From positions 29,718,518-29,782,517 of the forward strand of contig OX439131.1 of assembly GCA_949318235.1 (NCBI GenBank): a stretch of 64,000 bases of DNA, written 5' to 3'. The stretch's first letter is position 1. Each line of letters begins with the position of its first letter. Positions 12,686-25,579 of this stretch are shown in pieces. Both the position numbers and the translations under genes were made by a program. This DNA comes from Ecdyonurus torrentis. Lineage: Eukaryota; Arthropoda; Insecta; Ephemeroptera; Heptageniidae. The notes beneath the pieces were generated by a model, which was given only the letters and a program-made list of their open reading frames with translations, was not told the DNA's origin and did not search any database.

Positions 12686-14106
12686 ATTGTCTTTGATTAC
12701 TTTATGGAGGACTAACATGAAATATTTTCATTAACTAATATAATATAAATATTTTAATTACTAGCTGTCCATTAGCTAAATTATTTTATTCAGTATTCAA
12801 AGTATTCATTAAAAATATCTTAACATATAAAAGAAATTCCTAGAATTTGAATAAAAACGTGATATTCATTTAGTATCCAGTATTTAGATTAGAGAGAGGG
12901 GGTGGGGGAGGGGGAATTAAAATTACATCCGTTCGACCAAGACTACAATTTTTTTAATCATCATAAAATTCATAGTTTTAATATAGAACTTTCTTATCTT
13001 GTATTTCAAAGAAAAAATATAACTTATTGATTTAATATGTATTTAAAAATATATATTATAATTTTATATTGAAAATAATATGATGTTATTCAGTAAATGT
13101 ATGCATAATTAATTGTAATAAAATGAAACATAACATCATATATGTGAGTATGAGTGTATATTACACAAATCTAATCATGTATCAGCCTGCATATCATGAA
13201 TACTATGTATACAATTTTCTGTGAGCCCAGTACTGAGCTGTGATGACTCGATTGTCGTATGAGTGTGTAATGTGTTTTTGTGTGTGTGAGAGAGGGAGAG
13301 AGATCAATTTCATTAAAATTTATTCACTATATTGAAGTATTAAAGACATGCAGTAAATTAATTATTAAAATGTACTACACTGTTACAATTTGATTAATTT
13401 TTGCAACTTTTACTGTTTTTAAAGCTTATATTCTTAATTAAAATGTATTTTAATAAAATACTTCACAAACATGACACAAATATTCTTTTATAAGTAAAGA
13501 AAGTATATTGTAAAGAAAAAATAAAAATGCAACCGATTTTTTGTCAGCAGAACTTTTAAATTGATTAAATGACCAATTATAACAACATTTGCACAACTGA
13601 AATTGCATATTCCACAATAGTATAAAAATAAACAATTGATATTATTTTACGTGTCAATATATATTTTATACATAATAATTTGAATTTAAAAAATAATGAA
13701 AATATGAAGGGGAAAAAAAAAAAAAAACAATTAAATAAATATATGAGAATATTTTTTGTTATTTTTCATAAAAAAACAATTCAATTATATAATTAAAATT
13801 TAAAAGTAAATGTTATAAAAATAAACGTGACATTCTGAACAGGATAATTTCAACTCGAGTTATTTTATTTATTTTTTTCTTTTTTGTTGAATTTATCATA
13901 ATGTACGTTTGTGTGTTGTTTTTACATTCACGTAGCTGAAATACTCTGACATACCAAATATTGTTTGTTTTTATTTGACACCGTTACACATTCAATTTCA
14001 CATACAGAATGTAAATTAGTATAAATAATATGAAATCAAAAGTATACCAGTAATGATAGAGAATTTTTAAATTATTTTGTAAAGCATTTCGAATGAAATC
14101 AAACAT

Positions 14107-14162
14107 ATATATATATATATGTGTGTGTGTATATATATTATATATAATACACACACACACAC
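14107..14162. repeat. Hairpin-forming (AT)n(GT)n...(AC)n compound repeat
   Basis: A (GT)5 block (14121-14130) is separated by about 20 bp of AT from an (AC)n block (from 14149). The GT and AC blocks are complementary, so the tract can fold into a stem with an AT-rich loop. Confidence 0.85.
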
Positions 14163-14371
14163 CTTGCTTTAAAATAGAACAGAAAATTATAGCACGCAAG
14201 CACCTATTTTATAAATTATGTAACTTTTACATAGTGATTGTTTTATTTTAATACTTACAGTGATAATTATTATCTTCATAAAAAGAAATTCAAAACTTAA
14301 AAATCACATATATTTCTCAGACCCACTTTTTTCCTAGAAGATTAACGAAAGAATTTTATTGGTATTTTGAA

Positions 14372-14374
<3 letters not shown>

Positions 14375-14447
<73 letters not shown>
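14375..14447. repeat. (AT)n microsatellite
   Basis: About 73 bp of uninterrupted AT. Confidence 0.96.
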
Positions 14448-14452
<5 letters not shown>

Positions 14453-14702
14453 TATATGATTTTATTTTTTATATTTATCATGTGATATTACGTAGTTTTT
14501 AATAATAAATTTTATACGCAACCATTTAGAAAAATTTAACGACGAATGGAATGTGATATGTGTTAAAAAAAAGTTAAATTTATCAATTTTTATATGAAAT
14601 TTCAAATATATGTAATAAAAAAATCTAACTCTCGTATTTTTCAAGAGAGAGAAAGAGTCAAGTACCTGTGCATGTTTCCTTCCGCACGGTTGACCGCATA
14701 AA

Positions 14703-14728
14703 TCTCTCTCTCTCTCTCTCTCTCTCTC
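14703..14728. repeat. (CT)n microsatellite
   Basis: A short (CT)13 array. It is preceded by a GC-richer segment (about 14660-14700) with CCGCACGG-type sequence, unlike the surrounding DNA. Confidence 0.85.
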
Positions 14729-16411
14729 CACTCACACTAGTCTCATCTGCTAACAACACACAAAATAATTACTTCTCTTAGACTCGACCAGGCATAAATA
14801 ATTCTCTAAAAGAGGATTTTTTTTTCATATTATGTGAAAAAAGTATTATTAAGCTTTTACTAAAAGAGTGATAAAAAAAAAAGAAAGAGGGACAAAAAAT
14901 TGCATAATATACATTAGTACATAAAAATATATTATAATATATTTGTAACTAAAGCACCTTGCACTCCATTTCCTCTTTTCAAATCTTATATCCAAAAAAT
15001 TAATCTAGTCACTTTTCATACTTTTTTCTTGTACCCTTCTTTTTCTTCTTTTTTTTTTCCACCACTTTTTTCCCTCATTTTCATATTGAATGATAGCTCC
15101 TCTTTTCGAATGATTGCTTTTTCATCTCGATATGATGGCTTTTGTCGGCAGCCAAGTAAGAAGATTCAGAATGGTTCTGCTGCTTTCCACTCCAATGCCT
15201 ATGTTCATTTTTTTTTTTCGTGTAAAATGATTTTTTTTCACGTATTTTTTTCTTAGTACTACATGCGTATATTTAAAGAAATATTAATGTCTCACAGCAT
15301 ATGTCGTCTTTAAAAAAAAGGAAGTTTTATTCTAAGAAAAAAATTGATTTATATTACCTATTAAACTAAATAATAAAAGAAATTTTTCGATTAGGAACAG
15401 TAATATTAAAAATTTATAGCTTTCATCTTTTGTAATAAAATTGTTAATTTCTCTCTTTTCTTTAATTTAATTATTATCTGGGTGAAATTAATCTTTTGAT
15501 CCTTTAAAGATTATGGAAATAAGAAAATTTTCTGTTAAGACTTTCTAACTGAACTGAAACAAAGCAATTACGTTTAATTGGCAATTTTAATTTAGACTTT
15601 TTATTTTAAAACTTCTTTCAGTAAAAAAAAAAAAATAATTTTTTGATATTTTCAAGTTGTTTAAGACTTTGAAGAACTCTAAATGTGCAAAACACCAAAT
15701 TTTAAATTCTTTACAACACGTTAACATTCCAATATTATATGTATTAATATTTTTAGTCAGGTAACAAATTTTAATAATTGAAACATTTTAATGTGGTTTT
15801 TGCTTAAAACTTTATGTAAGTAATAATTATACATTATATATTATTATAATTAGTTTTTTATTACACACATTATAACACAATACGTACACAATATAAATAG
15901 AATTTAGTAATATTATTGTTAATAACCATAAATAGTTTCATTCGCTTGGAATTTGAAAAGTTTTTAGAATTTTTTGTCATCAACTAAATCTACTTTATTA
16001 TACAACAAAAAGTAACACAAATTTTTATCTCTTAAAGAAAATCAAAGTTTTTAAGTAACTGTCAACAACAGAAATTTCTTGAGAACCACAAAGCCATTGA
16101 AAATTATAAACTTAAAACATTTTCTGAAAGTTGTGAATGAAATTACAAGCAAAAATTAGTCCATAAATCATCAAATATATATTGCGTGTTTAAATAAAAT
16201 ATCCCTGACTCGACAGGCGCACAAACATTGTGCGTAATTACGCACAATTTTAGGCGTAACATAAAAATTACTCACAATTACGCCCAAAGTTTGTGCGCGT
16301 TGTGCGTAACTTGAAAATTACAAAAAAATTACGCACAAAGTTGTGCGCATTGTACGTAAAAGTCACATAAGCGTGAATTTTGAATTTTGCGGCATCTGCG
16401 CATGTGCGCAT

Positions 16412-16435
16412 GCCGCCATATTGGATTGTGACGTC
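16412..16435 (+). promoter_or_regulatory. YY1-like and CRE-like sites inside the TIR element
   Basis: GCCGCCATATTGG (16412-16424) matches the known YY1 consensus CCGCCATNTTG, and TGACGTCG (16429-16436) is one base from a full CRE. Both lie in a CpG-richer segment of the left arm, about 235 bp upstream of an ATG at 16661. Promoter activity is inferred and not shown. Confidence 0.4.
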
Positions 16436-16944
16436 GTGATGCCGACATTTGTTTACAGTCGCTTGTGTTCTCGGATCTCGTCATTTATGGATGTTTATGA
16501 AGAATAAGAAGCAATCTTAGACAAGAAGATATCACGGGAAGTAACTTAACGTTTAATTATTGCAAATATATGAAAATTGTATACTTTGTGAGTCTTTTTT
16601 GTTACATTTTTCAGGTCTTTAAAATTGCGGCTTTTGCTTCCCCTATGCTTTGTTTACACAATGGCGCGGCTGGATGCGGCGCGCGGTCTAGCCTATAGTA
16701 TGTATGTATACATATAGTGAATTAAAATACAGCACCATTAGATCTTCAAGCAAGTGAGTACACAGAGTTTATTTTATTTTTTTAATTTCGTTATTTTGTT
16801 TATGATTCTAGTATGTTGAATTTATACAATGATAATATACGACAAAGTACAACTATGAGGCTGTGGCCACATCCAGTTTTGTCCATAATGTAATGTGCTT
16901 ATTTTTGTTATGTATTACATACAACAATGGGACCAGCCGTCATT

Positions 16945-17350
16945 AACATTGCATGCGCAGTGACTTATTTTATTGTGTGTGTTATAGGATCAAGCCGAGC
17001 AATAATTGAAGTCCTGCAGGCTGTACCTCTACGATAGCTCAAAACATTGCATGTAGGCGGGACATATATTTTATTGCATGTGTGTTATAGATGAAGTCAA
17101 GCAATAATTGAAGTCCTGCAGGCTGTACCAATCTCTACAAGCTAAAAATATTGCATGCGGGGAGACTTATATTTAATTGTATGTGTGCATGTTATAGAGG
17201 ATGCGAAGCCGAACAATAATTTGGGTCCTGCAGAATTTACAAGTCTCTACGATAGCTGCAAACCTTGCAATCAGTGACTTGTATTTTATTGTATGTGTGT
17301 GTGTGTTATAGGCCCAGATGAAGCCGAGCAATATTATGAAGTCCTGGCTG
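16945..17350 (+). repeat. Tandem repeat of about 108 bp, four copies
   Basis: Units share AACATTGCATGC, then TTATTTTATTGTATGTGTG, then TTATAG, then GATGAAGCCGAGCAATAATT and GAAGTCCTGCAGGCTGTAC. The TTATAG marks end at 16987, 17090, 17197 and 17311, spaced 103, 107 and 114 bp. Each resembles a pyrimidine/TG-rich 3' splice site followed by the same short block. No frame stays open across units, so they are not tandem coding exons. Confidence 0.8.
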
Positions 17351-17778
17351 TACTAATCTCACTTGACTTTTAATTATTTTAAATTGATTAATTAATTTTA
17401 AAAAATACTGTAATTATACTAATTATTAATCAATATAAAATTATTAAATTTTAGGGGGTGGTGGGTGGATTTAGGGGGTGCCCAGGCTGGCGGCACGGCG
17501 ACGGCAATGCACTGTGCCCCTGGCTTTTTAAGCGATGCAACCTGCAGTACATGTGCGTAAATTACGCACATAAGTACGAAATTTCGTATATATGTACGAC
17601 ATTACGCAACAGAGCGCCAAGTTACGCACAAAATGTGCGTAATTTCGTGGGTTATTGAAATAGGGTAAAAAATTGTCGCACAAAGTTTGGCGTAAATTTC
17701 GACCAAATGTGCGTAATATTACGCCAAAACAGAGTCGTAATTACGCACAATTTTTGTGCGCCTGTCGAGTCAGGGATA

Positions 17779-17912
17779 TTAAAAATTAATAAAAAAAATA
17801 AACTAGATTTTTTTTTCATACCAACAAATTATATACTGTGTATAAATATACTGTATATTATACAGTATATGAAAAAAATGCTTTATAAATACATGACAAT
17901 AGTGCGTAAAGC

Positions 17913-17944
<32 letters not shown>

Positions 17945-18461
17945 GATAAAATATATAATAACTACAATATGTAGCACGAACTATAATACAATACAAAGGT
18001 AAATATAATATATTTATGTAAATGTACTTTGATTATATCCAAGCTAGTAACATCCATAAATCTTAAACACACTATATCAAATAAATAATATACTGCACGT
18101 AAACATGGTAAGTATTATTATTATTATATGTGTCTATAGGGTAAGAGGGTTTAATCGAAATATAAATTGATCTATAATATACTGACTAACAGAGATTTCA
18201 ATTAACTTACGTTGTAGTTTAATATTATAAAGTTACTGATAATAAATCATAGCGTGTTCATATTATTATTATTTTAAACAATTTTATTTTTATATGTAAT
18301 GTGTATAGAGTGTATATAATTAGAATTTTTCATATAAATTTCCTATACTTTAATGAAAAAAAAAATTCTCAAAAATTGGCTTTAATTTTATTACTATCTT
18401 CCGTAAATACTATTAAGAAAAAAATTATAATATTGTAAAAATAATGTTATTGTTATATTAA
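17779..18461. other. AT-rich stretch, no gene seen
   Basis: This contains a short perfect-type palindrome around 17848-17873 (ATATACTGTATATTATACAG), an A27 run (17913-17939) and simple ATT repeats. I saw nothing else. Confidence 0.55.
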
Positions 18462-18647
18462 TGTTGTTTATTGAGTAAAAGGAGCCCTGAATACTGTATT
18501 CCTCAACTATATAATGCGCTTCCATCTAGTATTAAACAATGTGAATCATATTTATTATTTAAGAAATCAGTACAGAAATACCTGCTTGAAAATATGTTTT
18601 ACAGTGTATCTGATTATTTAGCAGTTAACAATGTTAAATGTAATTGA
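18462..18647 (+). pseudogene. C-terminal stub of a non-LTR retrotransposon ORF
   Basis: The frame is open from just after a TAA (18459-18461) to TGA (18645-18647) and has no start. The peptide contains CIPQLYNALPSSIKQ followed by LLFKKSVQKYLLEN. It aligns with the C-terminus of the LINE at 10508 (LLPKLWNQIPSELK...MKKFFLDN), so it is the tail of a related but different element. Everything upstream, including the catalytic domain, is missing. A UTR-like segment follows to about 18780 without a clear poly(A). Confidence 0.65.
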
Positions 18648-19355
18648 TCTTAAATAGGACAAACCTTGCTATAAATTTGACTGTATTTTGTTGTATGTAT
18701 GTTGTGTTTTGACTTGACTTGTTCTAATCTGTAAAGACATGGAACGTAACAAAATCTTATATCTTATATATTGTATTAGTAATTATATATTAGGATAAGA
18801 TGTGACGTGAAACCAATGCCTAGGTATAAACTGCCAACAGTCAATAATTCTGTTTACTTCTTATTACTTAAAGATTATATTTTCACTTCAAAGTAATTGC
18901 TGCATGCATAATATAAATATATTATTTAAAATGTTTAAAAAACTTTCTTTTACTATATTTTATTTTTATTTTATTATGATTTATGAAAATAATAGACCAC
19001 AAGCCTCAAACAAAATACGTAATAATACATAAATACATATTACATAATAATAAAAATGATGTAAAATGCAAATACATTAAAGTAAAATAATAATAATGCT
19101 CTTAGGGAGTTTATAAATAAATATCAAGATTTAAATAAATATCAACATTTTTTTTTATATCAAGATACAGTAGATAAAGCAAACTAAACAGAAAAAAATC
19201 TATGTCTTATGCGCGTATATTAGTTAAAAGTGAAAATCTTATGTATATAACTGAAACAATTATTTATCAAAGGATTTAAAACTATAATTTGTATTTTTTT
19301 TTATGTATTTAACAATAGCTTATTCATGCTTTAACAGTAACCTATATAAATAAAA

Positions 19356-19358
<3 letters not shown>

Positions 19359-19400
<42 letters not shown>
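19359..19400. repeat. (GA)n microsatellite
   Basis: About 42 bp of uninterrupted GA. Confidence 0.95.
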
Positions 19401-19403
<3 letters not shown>

Positions 19404-19786
19404 GAGACGAGCAATTGCATTGCATTTACTCTTAAAATAAACATAAAATATATTCTGCAATAAATGTATTTTATAAAAGATTTATTTTACGATGTAAGAT
19501 ACTATATAGTACAGTTAAATGTATTTTGTATACATAAAGATATGTTTTATTGTGAGATATTGTAATTTAAAATGTTTATAATATGTAGTTTATAAATTTG
19601 TGTTACGGAAAATAAGACTATACGTTATATTATATATCGTGACAAAGTAAATACCACATGTAGCCACATGCAGGGAAGTGCCAGCATTATATTTATGTAC
19701 ATTTTATATGATCTGTTGTGATGCTTTTGTAATTTCATATTAGCTTTGTTTCCTTCTTTTTCTTAAAAAAAAATTATTTAATCTGA

Positions 19787-19821
<35 letters not shown>

Positions 19822-20388
19822 AAACTGTCAGTATGATAATTAATTATATTTTAAAATAAACATTAAATTTTCATGAAGTTTTTGTTTGTTTTAATTCAAA
19901 TCTTATTTTTTATAGTTTTATGAACAAGTTACATAAGTACGTACATTTTATCTATTTAAGTTATTCAATACTTCGAGTGATTTGATGATAGAAAGTAATC
20001 AATAAACTAATTATTTTTTATTACCTAACATTAACATTATATATTTGATTTTTCAAAGTAATTAACGAAAAAAAACTACCTCTATTTTTTTCATCAGCAA
20101 AAAAATAGGAAAGTAACATAAAAATTTAATACCTGTATACGCATCCATAAACCTAGTTACATAAAAAAGTACTTAATTTTAGCATATATTTTTTTCGGAC
20201 AATATTATAAGGTTTTTATATTATACTTTTTTTTTAAATGAATTTTTATTTCCAGGGATAAAACTACGTGTGAAAAAAAAAAGCAGCTAATGTAGTTGTA
20301 GAGTGTCTCGTGTTTTGTGGTAGGGTGCTGTGAGTGGATGAATTAGTGTTTGATGTGGGGAGGATTATATGACATAGTGACAGTTAGA

Positions 20389-20407
20389 TGAGAGAGAGAG
20401 AGAGAGA
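20389..20407. repeat. Short (GA)n array
   Basis: About 19 bp of GA, paired with a second array 125 bp downstream. The DNA between includes an (AT)n segment at about 20486-20530. Confidence 0.85.
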
Positions 20408-20530
20408 ACAGTAATCACTGACACTGATGCAACTGGCAACCTAATCAACACACTAAAGAAACCCCCTCTAACAAAACAAAAAAATATATATATTATATAT
20501 AATATATATATAAATAATATATATATGTAT

Positions 20531-20533
<3 letters not shown>

Positions 20534-20569
<36 letters not shown>
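20534..20569. repeat. (GA)n microsatellite
   Basis: About 36 bp of GA following AT repeats. Confidence 0.93.
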
Positions 20570-20572
<3 letters not shown>

Positions 20573-22651
20573 ACACTAGTCCCTTTACAAAATAAAAATC
20601 TCGTATTTAATTCACACATACACAAAAACTCCGTCATACTAAATTAAAATTTATTTTATAATAATTTAGACGCTATTTTCATAGTCAATTCCGAAAAAAA
20701 AAGTCTTGACTATTATTACATAACGTTTAGTGATCAATGATTGTTTTAAATAGTATTTTAATTATAATTAAAGACACATTTCACTTTTAATTAATACACT
20801 TTTATAATTTATTCTATCCTGAATATACGTAGAGTCGTGCCGATGTATTTAAGATGGAAAATTTAAAATTAATGCTATTCATAGTTAAAGTTAATTAGAT
20901 AGGACAGTATATAAATATAGGAAGAATATTATATAAAATGCAAAAATATAAACCGTTAATAAATAAATTACTTAAAGAATTTATCTTTATAATAATTTAA
21001 TTTTAATATGAAACTCATATAATAATAATGTTATTTTTGTAATAATGTACAGTACATTGAAGTATATATATTTTTTTTAATAATGACTGACAAGGAATAT
21101 TTAATTACATATTTTCTCTTGACATTTTTAGCTCAACATATTTTTACTAGGATAATAAATATTATATTAAATTCAGTAGACTTTGATGAGTCTCATAAAA
21201 ATGTTACCTTTTTTTTTTTTTTTTTTTTTTTGTGATATAGAAATAGTTCATGATATACAGTAGTTCATATCCAATAACAGATTATGTAAAAAAAATAATA
21301 CTTTGAAACATATATTTTTTTCATACTAAAACATGACGTTTAATATTTTATAATAAAGGTTAAAAATTTCAAATATATTTATACTGCATTATGATAAAAA
21401 ATAATAATAATAAAGAGGTTCATAAAATTAAATGATACTGTGAGAAAATAAGAAATGAAATTATACTTAAAGAAAAAAAAATCTATTATTTCTTTTTTTA
21501 TAAGATATAAAGATTATTAAGCCAAGAGTTTGAGTATCTGGAGATTTTCGTCTACTGGATGTGGATTTGAAGAGAAAGAGAGAGAGAGAGATTGGGTCAT
21601 TTCAAGCTCCAATTACTTGGCCCATCATTTCTTACTAATGCTGAACGGGCACTTTACTTTTCTATCTTCAAATAATACGGTCAACCACTTCAATTCGTTC
21701 TACTACAATAAATTTAACTTCTTCATAAATTGCTTTACATTAAAAAAGAAAAATGTTAATAATTTACATTTTCAATATTCTACAAAACTAAAGTTTTGTT
21801 ATAAATTTATATAATTTATTTTATTATTTGTATTATTATTTGTTGAAAATTAAATTTCTATATAATAGTTTATTTTAAGTCTTATAACTAAGACAAAATG
21901 TTCCATCATGATACACAAAAATATCATTTAATAGTACATTATTTTGAAATAACGAAATTATAAATAGATAATAAATTAACCGTAATGATTTGATTTTATT
22001 TATTGTAATATGTGTTGATCTATCTCTCTATTTATGTCGTTTGGTTTAGTTTTAAAAACATGATAGGTAGCAAAAAGTCAGTCTACCATTAATTATCACT
22101 TTGATCGCGTCATTCATTAATACATTTTATAAAATCGCATGTGATTATATATATAAATATATAAACTGTTATCAGTAAAAACAAATATATTTATAAAGCT
22201 TGTAGTTCTATCCTATACGATATGTTTTGTTCTACATGTTAACATTTTTTTTTTACCACTCATATGTTTACATCAATCAAAGCCTTCATTTGATGTATTT
22301 TATATGTATTGAAAAAACATAAAATGATATTTTAATAAGATCACACATTATATTTATCATAGTATTCCCTCCATTAGGTACTATACTATGTTGCCTGTCA
22401 TTAAAATAAAAAACAAACATCAATAATACTCAACAGTTTAGAAAAATTAGCTGATATGGTATAGCTGTATAAAATAGAGTAACGTTGAAGTTTTGTAAGA
22501 ATAATAACTGTTCTATAACTGTCTATTTAAAATATTATACATAACAACTTTATATGAGTTTTTTCTTTTTTAGTATTATTATTGCTGTATATACCGGTAT
22601 ATTTTTCTCTGTTACTTCAGTGTTTATAATAGTTTAAAGTAATATTATATA

Positions 22652-22963
22652 AGCTTGTTCAGTAAAGTATAGTGAATCTCATTAACAGTGATTGGCTGAC
22701 CAACAAAATAAGACACATTCATTGGTTGATCTTGTTTTTTGAGCGGTTTAAAGTGAGTCGCATGATGAGCATGGATTTTTTTTTTTTTTTTTAAAGTTTC
22801 ATTCATTCTTATCAAGTTCAAATTTCCAAACGAAGAAATAGCAATGATCAACCATAAATATAAACGTAGTAAATAGGTAATGACGTCATGATCAGCTGTT
22901 TTCAACAAAGGAAATTTTTCGAAGCTGGCTCAAGAGTTGTGTGTAGTTTATAGAACGAGCTCT
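22652..22963. mobile_element. 310-bp dispersed repeat with short TIRs, copy 1
   Basis: It starts AGCTTGTTCAGTAAAGT and ends GAACGAGCT, giving short imperfect inverted ends. It aligns along its length, in the same orientation, with 48834-49146; shared blocks include GGCTGACCAACAAAAT and CATTCTTATCAAGTTCAAA. It contains TGACGTCA (22881-22888) and a CCAAT-type GATTGGCTG. It is probably a non-autonomous DNA transposon. No target duplication could be defined. Confidence 0.7.
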
Positions 22964-24285
22964 AGTAAATATTTATTGATCTAAGTAAGCATGATTTTGT
23001 CAATAGAAAAAAATTGATCATGATTTTGATATAGCTCTCTGATGAACTTATTTAAGTGATGATTACGATGATGGTTAGGGTTAATAGACTCATGCTAACG
23101 AAGACATATTTATCATTTTATCTTTCCACGGCAGTATTAGTATAATTAACATTAGTCTAAGTAAGTGCTATTTGTGTGTACTTTTCAATACATAGTGAGC
23201 TTGTACTTACATCAACTGAATATCTTAGTTTTTCACTCAAATACTGATTACAACTGACTTGCATTTACCTTTGGTTATCTAAAGGGAACCAGTGCATATA
23301 ATGTAACTCTACTACTATATAATTTGACTCGACTATACTATATAATATCTTAATCTCATTTTATGTCATATTATTTACTTGAATTATTAGTGCATAGCGC
23401 AATACACTTCTCTGTACAGTATGATTTGAGTGACTACAACCCTAAGAGGCATTCTTGTAACCTCTATAGCCTCGTGTCCACATTGATCCGTATACTATAT
23501 ACGTAGTGTATATACATTACTTTACAAACTATACCTATCTGAAGTAATTAAATACACATCAATTTAACAGTAAGTAGTGGAATTCAAAATATTTATTAAG
23601 CACTTAAATTATATTTTAAATATAATGTAAGAAAAGTATTATCTGTTACCCTTATAAAATTAAATTTGAAATAGATTTTTGTTTCTTGTGATGTTTATTT
23701 AAACATCTGCTATCTACAACTTTCTACACACATAGCTGATCATTATCTTTTATTTTCTATACATATATATATTATATATTTTAATATTTATTATATATTT
23801 ATGTATATGCTAAAGCCAGTAATCTACTAGAAATACAACTAAGATAAATTTCTTTTCAGTATTTAATTTCTACATAAAAAAGAAAACATAAAATTAGTTT
23901 AAATATGCTATGATACACACACCATTCAAATCCAGCGGAGATTTTTTCATAATAATAAAATTGCAAATTTAGCGTTAGTTCTTGAATGGTAAGTTTTATA
24001 ATTACAATTGTGTGTAAAACAAAGTTTTTTATCAACACCAAAAAACAACAACAACTTATAATAATAATACTGCAATGGAAAGTCACCATATAGTAAAGCA
24101 AAAGACGCCTAACAAGAAACAACAAAATACCTTATTGTAAAAGTCCATAAATATTTTATGCAGTATAATTTGTGAATTGTCCGTATTATTATTCCGTGTC
24201 CACAAATAGAGAAAAAAAAACTAATAAAAAAAATTACTCGAAAAATATATTATAACCAACCTATTTACAAGATATATTCTGCTAA
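22964..24285. other. AT-rich stretch, no gene seen
   Basis: The sequence is less repetitive than average, with a few short ATATA runs near 23760-23800. The 89-residue minus-strand frame at 23856 is hydrophobic and low complexity. I do not consider it a gene. Confidence 0.5.
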
Positions 24286-24590
24286 GACCGAACCATTGTT
24301 CAGTAAAGAGAGTAAAGAGGTCAATCTGGAAATCTGCGTTCAATTTCTGGTTTATGACCCAGTGTGCTGGTTTGTGAATGTTATGGTGAAATGGGGAGAT
24401 ATTTGCACGTATTCAGTGTCAAGGAACCCTGATTTTCCGGCAAAAAAAAAATACTGTTGTGTTACACAATCATGGTTCTGTTTAACGATCGCAAACATGT
24501 GGTATGTAAGCTGTCTGTAAAGACTAATTGACGTAGGGCTGTGCTTGAGTAAGCCAATGACTCAACACAAAAAATTAATAATAATAAATT
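24286..24590 (+). mobile_element. tRNA-derived SINE, copy A
   Basis: GTTCAATTTC at 24338-24347 resembles a pol III B box, about 50 bp after a GACCGAACC start, and an A-box-like TTCAGTAAAG lies between. Downstream blocks match the SINE at 58871: GTGTCA..AACC..TTTTCCGGCAAA (24416-24442) and ACTAATTGACGTAGGGCTGT (24523 on), ending in an A-rich tail near 24570-24590. Relative to copy B it lacks about 140 bp of the middle. A 74-codon frame over it is incidental. Confidence 0.6.
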
Positions 24591-25579
24591 GATGTTATGA
24601 AATTTGAATAAACTGAAGTAACAGTTTTTGTATTATCTACTTCAACGTCATGCTTACTCTGCACGGTGTGCTTAAACATTTGCATACCCTACAGGATATG
24701 ACTTGCTGCGCATTATCACAATAATGACAAATTGACTGAGCAAATATTTGACTTATGGCACATTCACTCACTCACTGACTAACTGAACATATAATATAGT
24801 GCATTGGTAAACAAGAAATATTATAATAGATATACAATTTCTCAGGATTTATTATCCCTATGTTAAAATTTATAAATAAGGTTAAAAAAATAAAGCTACA
24901 TATTCTTTCATTTGAGTTCCTTACATCATTACACGTTTTGTGGTTGGTTCAGACAGCCCATATGTAGCCTACAGTATAATATGTAGCCCATATGCAACCC
25001 ATATGTTTATAAATAACATCAGGTTTATCAGATGTAGCCAAATCAAACAAAAAAATCACCGATGAAATTTATGATTTGGTGAATTGTAATTAGTATGTGT
25101 TATTATTATCACATAGCAAAACAATATGATGCGAAATTGCATAACTTTCTATACACAAATCTCCGTTTAATAAATATCTTTCACTCTTTTACCGACATGT
25201 AAACTATCCAGCTGAAAGATACAGCTGATGCATGGGAAAGACGGGCCTGACAACTATCGAAGAAAATTACATACACCAATGAGAATCACGGTATTTGTAC
25301 CACGGGTCCATTTTTATCCTATGAAATTTGTGTAGAAATAAATATAAGAAACTTTGATAGCAAATATAGACAAAAAAAAACTTCTTCTTTTTCTGCAAGT
25401 ATTACATTACGTAAATATGAAGTACAGTGCTTACACAGGCTTTACTTTGTTCTTGCTTCACGTATTATTTACATTATATTCCATACCATTTATATATATA
25501 TTTTATATACATTTTCTCTTTGAATTTTGAATATATTGAAAATTGCACGTAACTTATATAAATAGCTGCTAGTCATATA
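24591..25579. other. AT-rich stretch, no gene seen
   Basis: This includes three near copies of a CCCATATG motif (24957-25013) and otherwise unique AT-rich DNA. Confidence 0.5.

Larger units (their letters stand above)
11758..16199. other. AT-rich stretch with microsatellites
   Basis: The arrays are listed separately. Other contents are a G-rich block at 12898-12914 and a TC-rich segment at 15000-15260. No frame is protein-like. The CT-derived and phenylalanine-rich frames at 14462 and 15029 are low complexity. Confidence 0.6.
16202..17776. mobile_element. 1.6-kb TIR element with CpG-richer arm and internal tandem repeats
   Basis: The ends are inverted copies: TCCCTGACTCGACAGGCGCA on the left and its mirror at 17754-17776. 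TA flanks both ends (16200-16201 and 17777-17778); ATAT with a CCCTGACTCG end is an equivalent reading. Inside the ends, both arms contain many scattered copies of TGTGCGTAATTACGCACA-like palindromes, typical subterminal transposase-binding repeats. The left arm then becomes CpG-richer, with a YY1-like GCCGCCATATTGG and an ATG in a GC-rich context. The middle holds a roughly 108-bp tandem repeat. I see no transposase frame; the 66-codon frame at 17458 does not look like one. The superfamily is unassigned. Confidence 0.8.
18648..22651. other. AT-rich stretch with microsatellites
   Basis: A run of 28-30 A lies near 19790-19818 and a T run near 21209-21231. A GC-richer segment at 20280-20640 surrounds two GA arrays. 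No protein-like frame was found. The frame at 21530-21814 begins in a GA tract and is low complexity. Confidence 0.6.

Noticed and set aside
12898..12914. Second G-quadruplex candidate
   Set aside because: Only three long G-runs are present, and it joins a GA tract. It is weaker than 31217-31257.
17458..17658. 66-codon frame inside the 16.2-kb element
   Set aside because: It crosses subterminal TGTGCGTAA palindromes and lacks any transposase motif. It starts in a GGGGGTGGTGGGTGG tract.
24338..24347. Functional tRNA gene
   Set aside because: Only a B-box-like block is clear; the acceptor stem does not pair, and the sequence continues as a SINE body. The same holds for 58871-58940.
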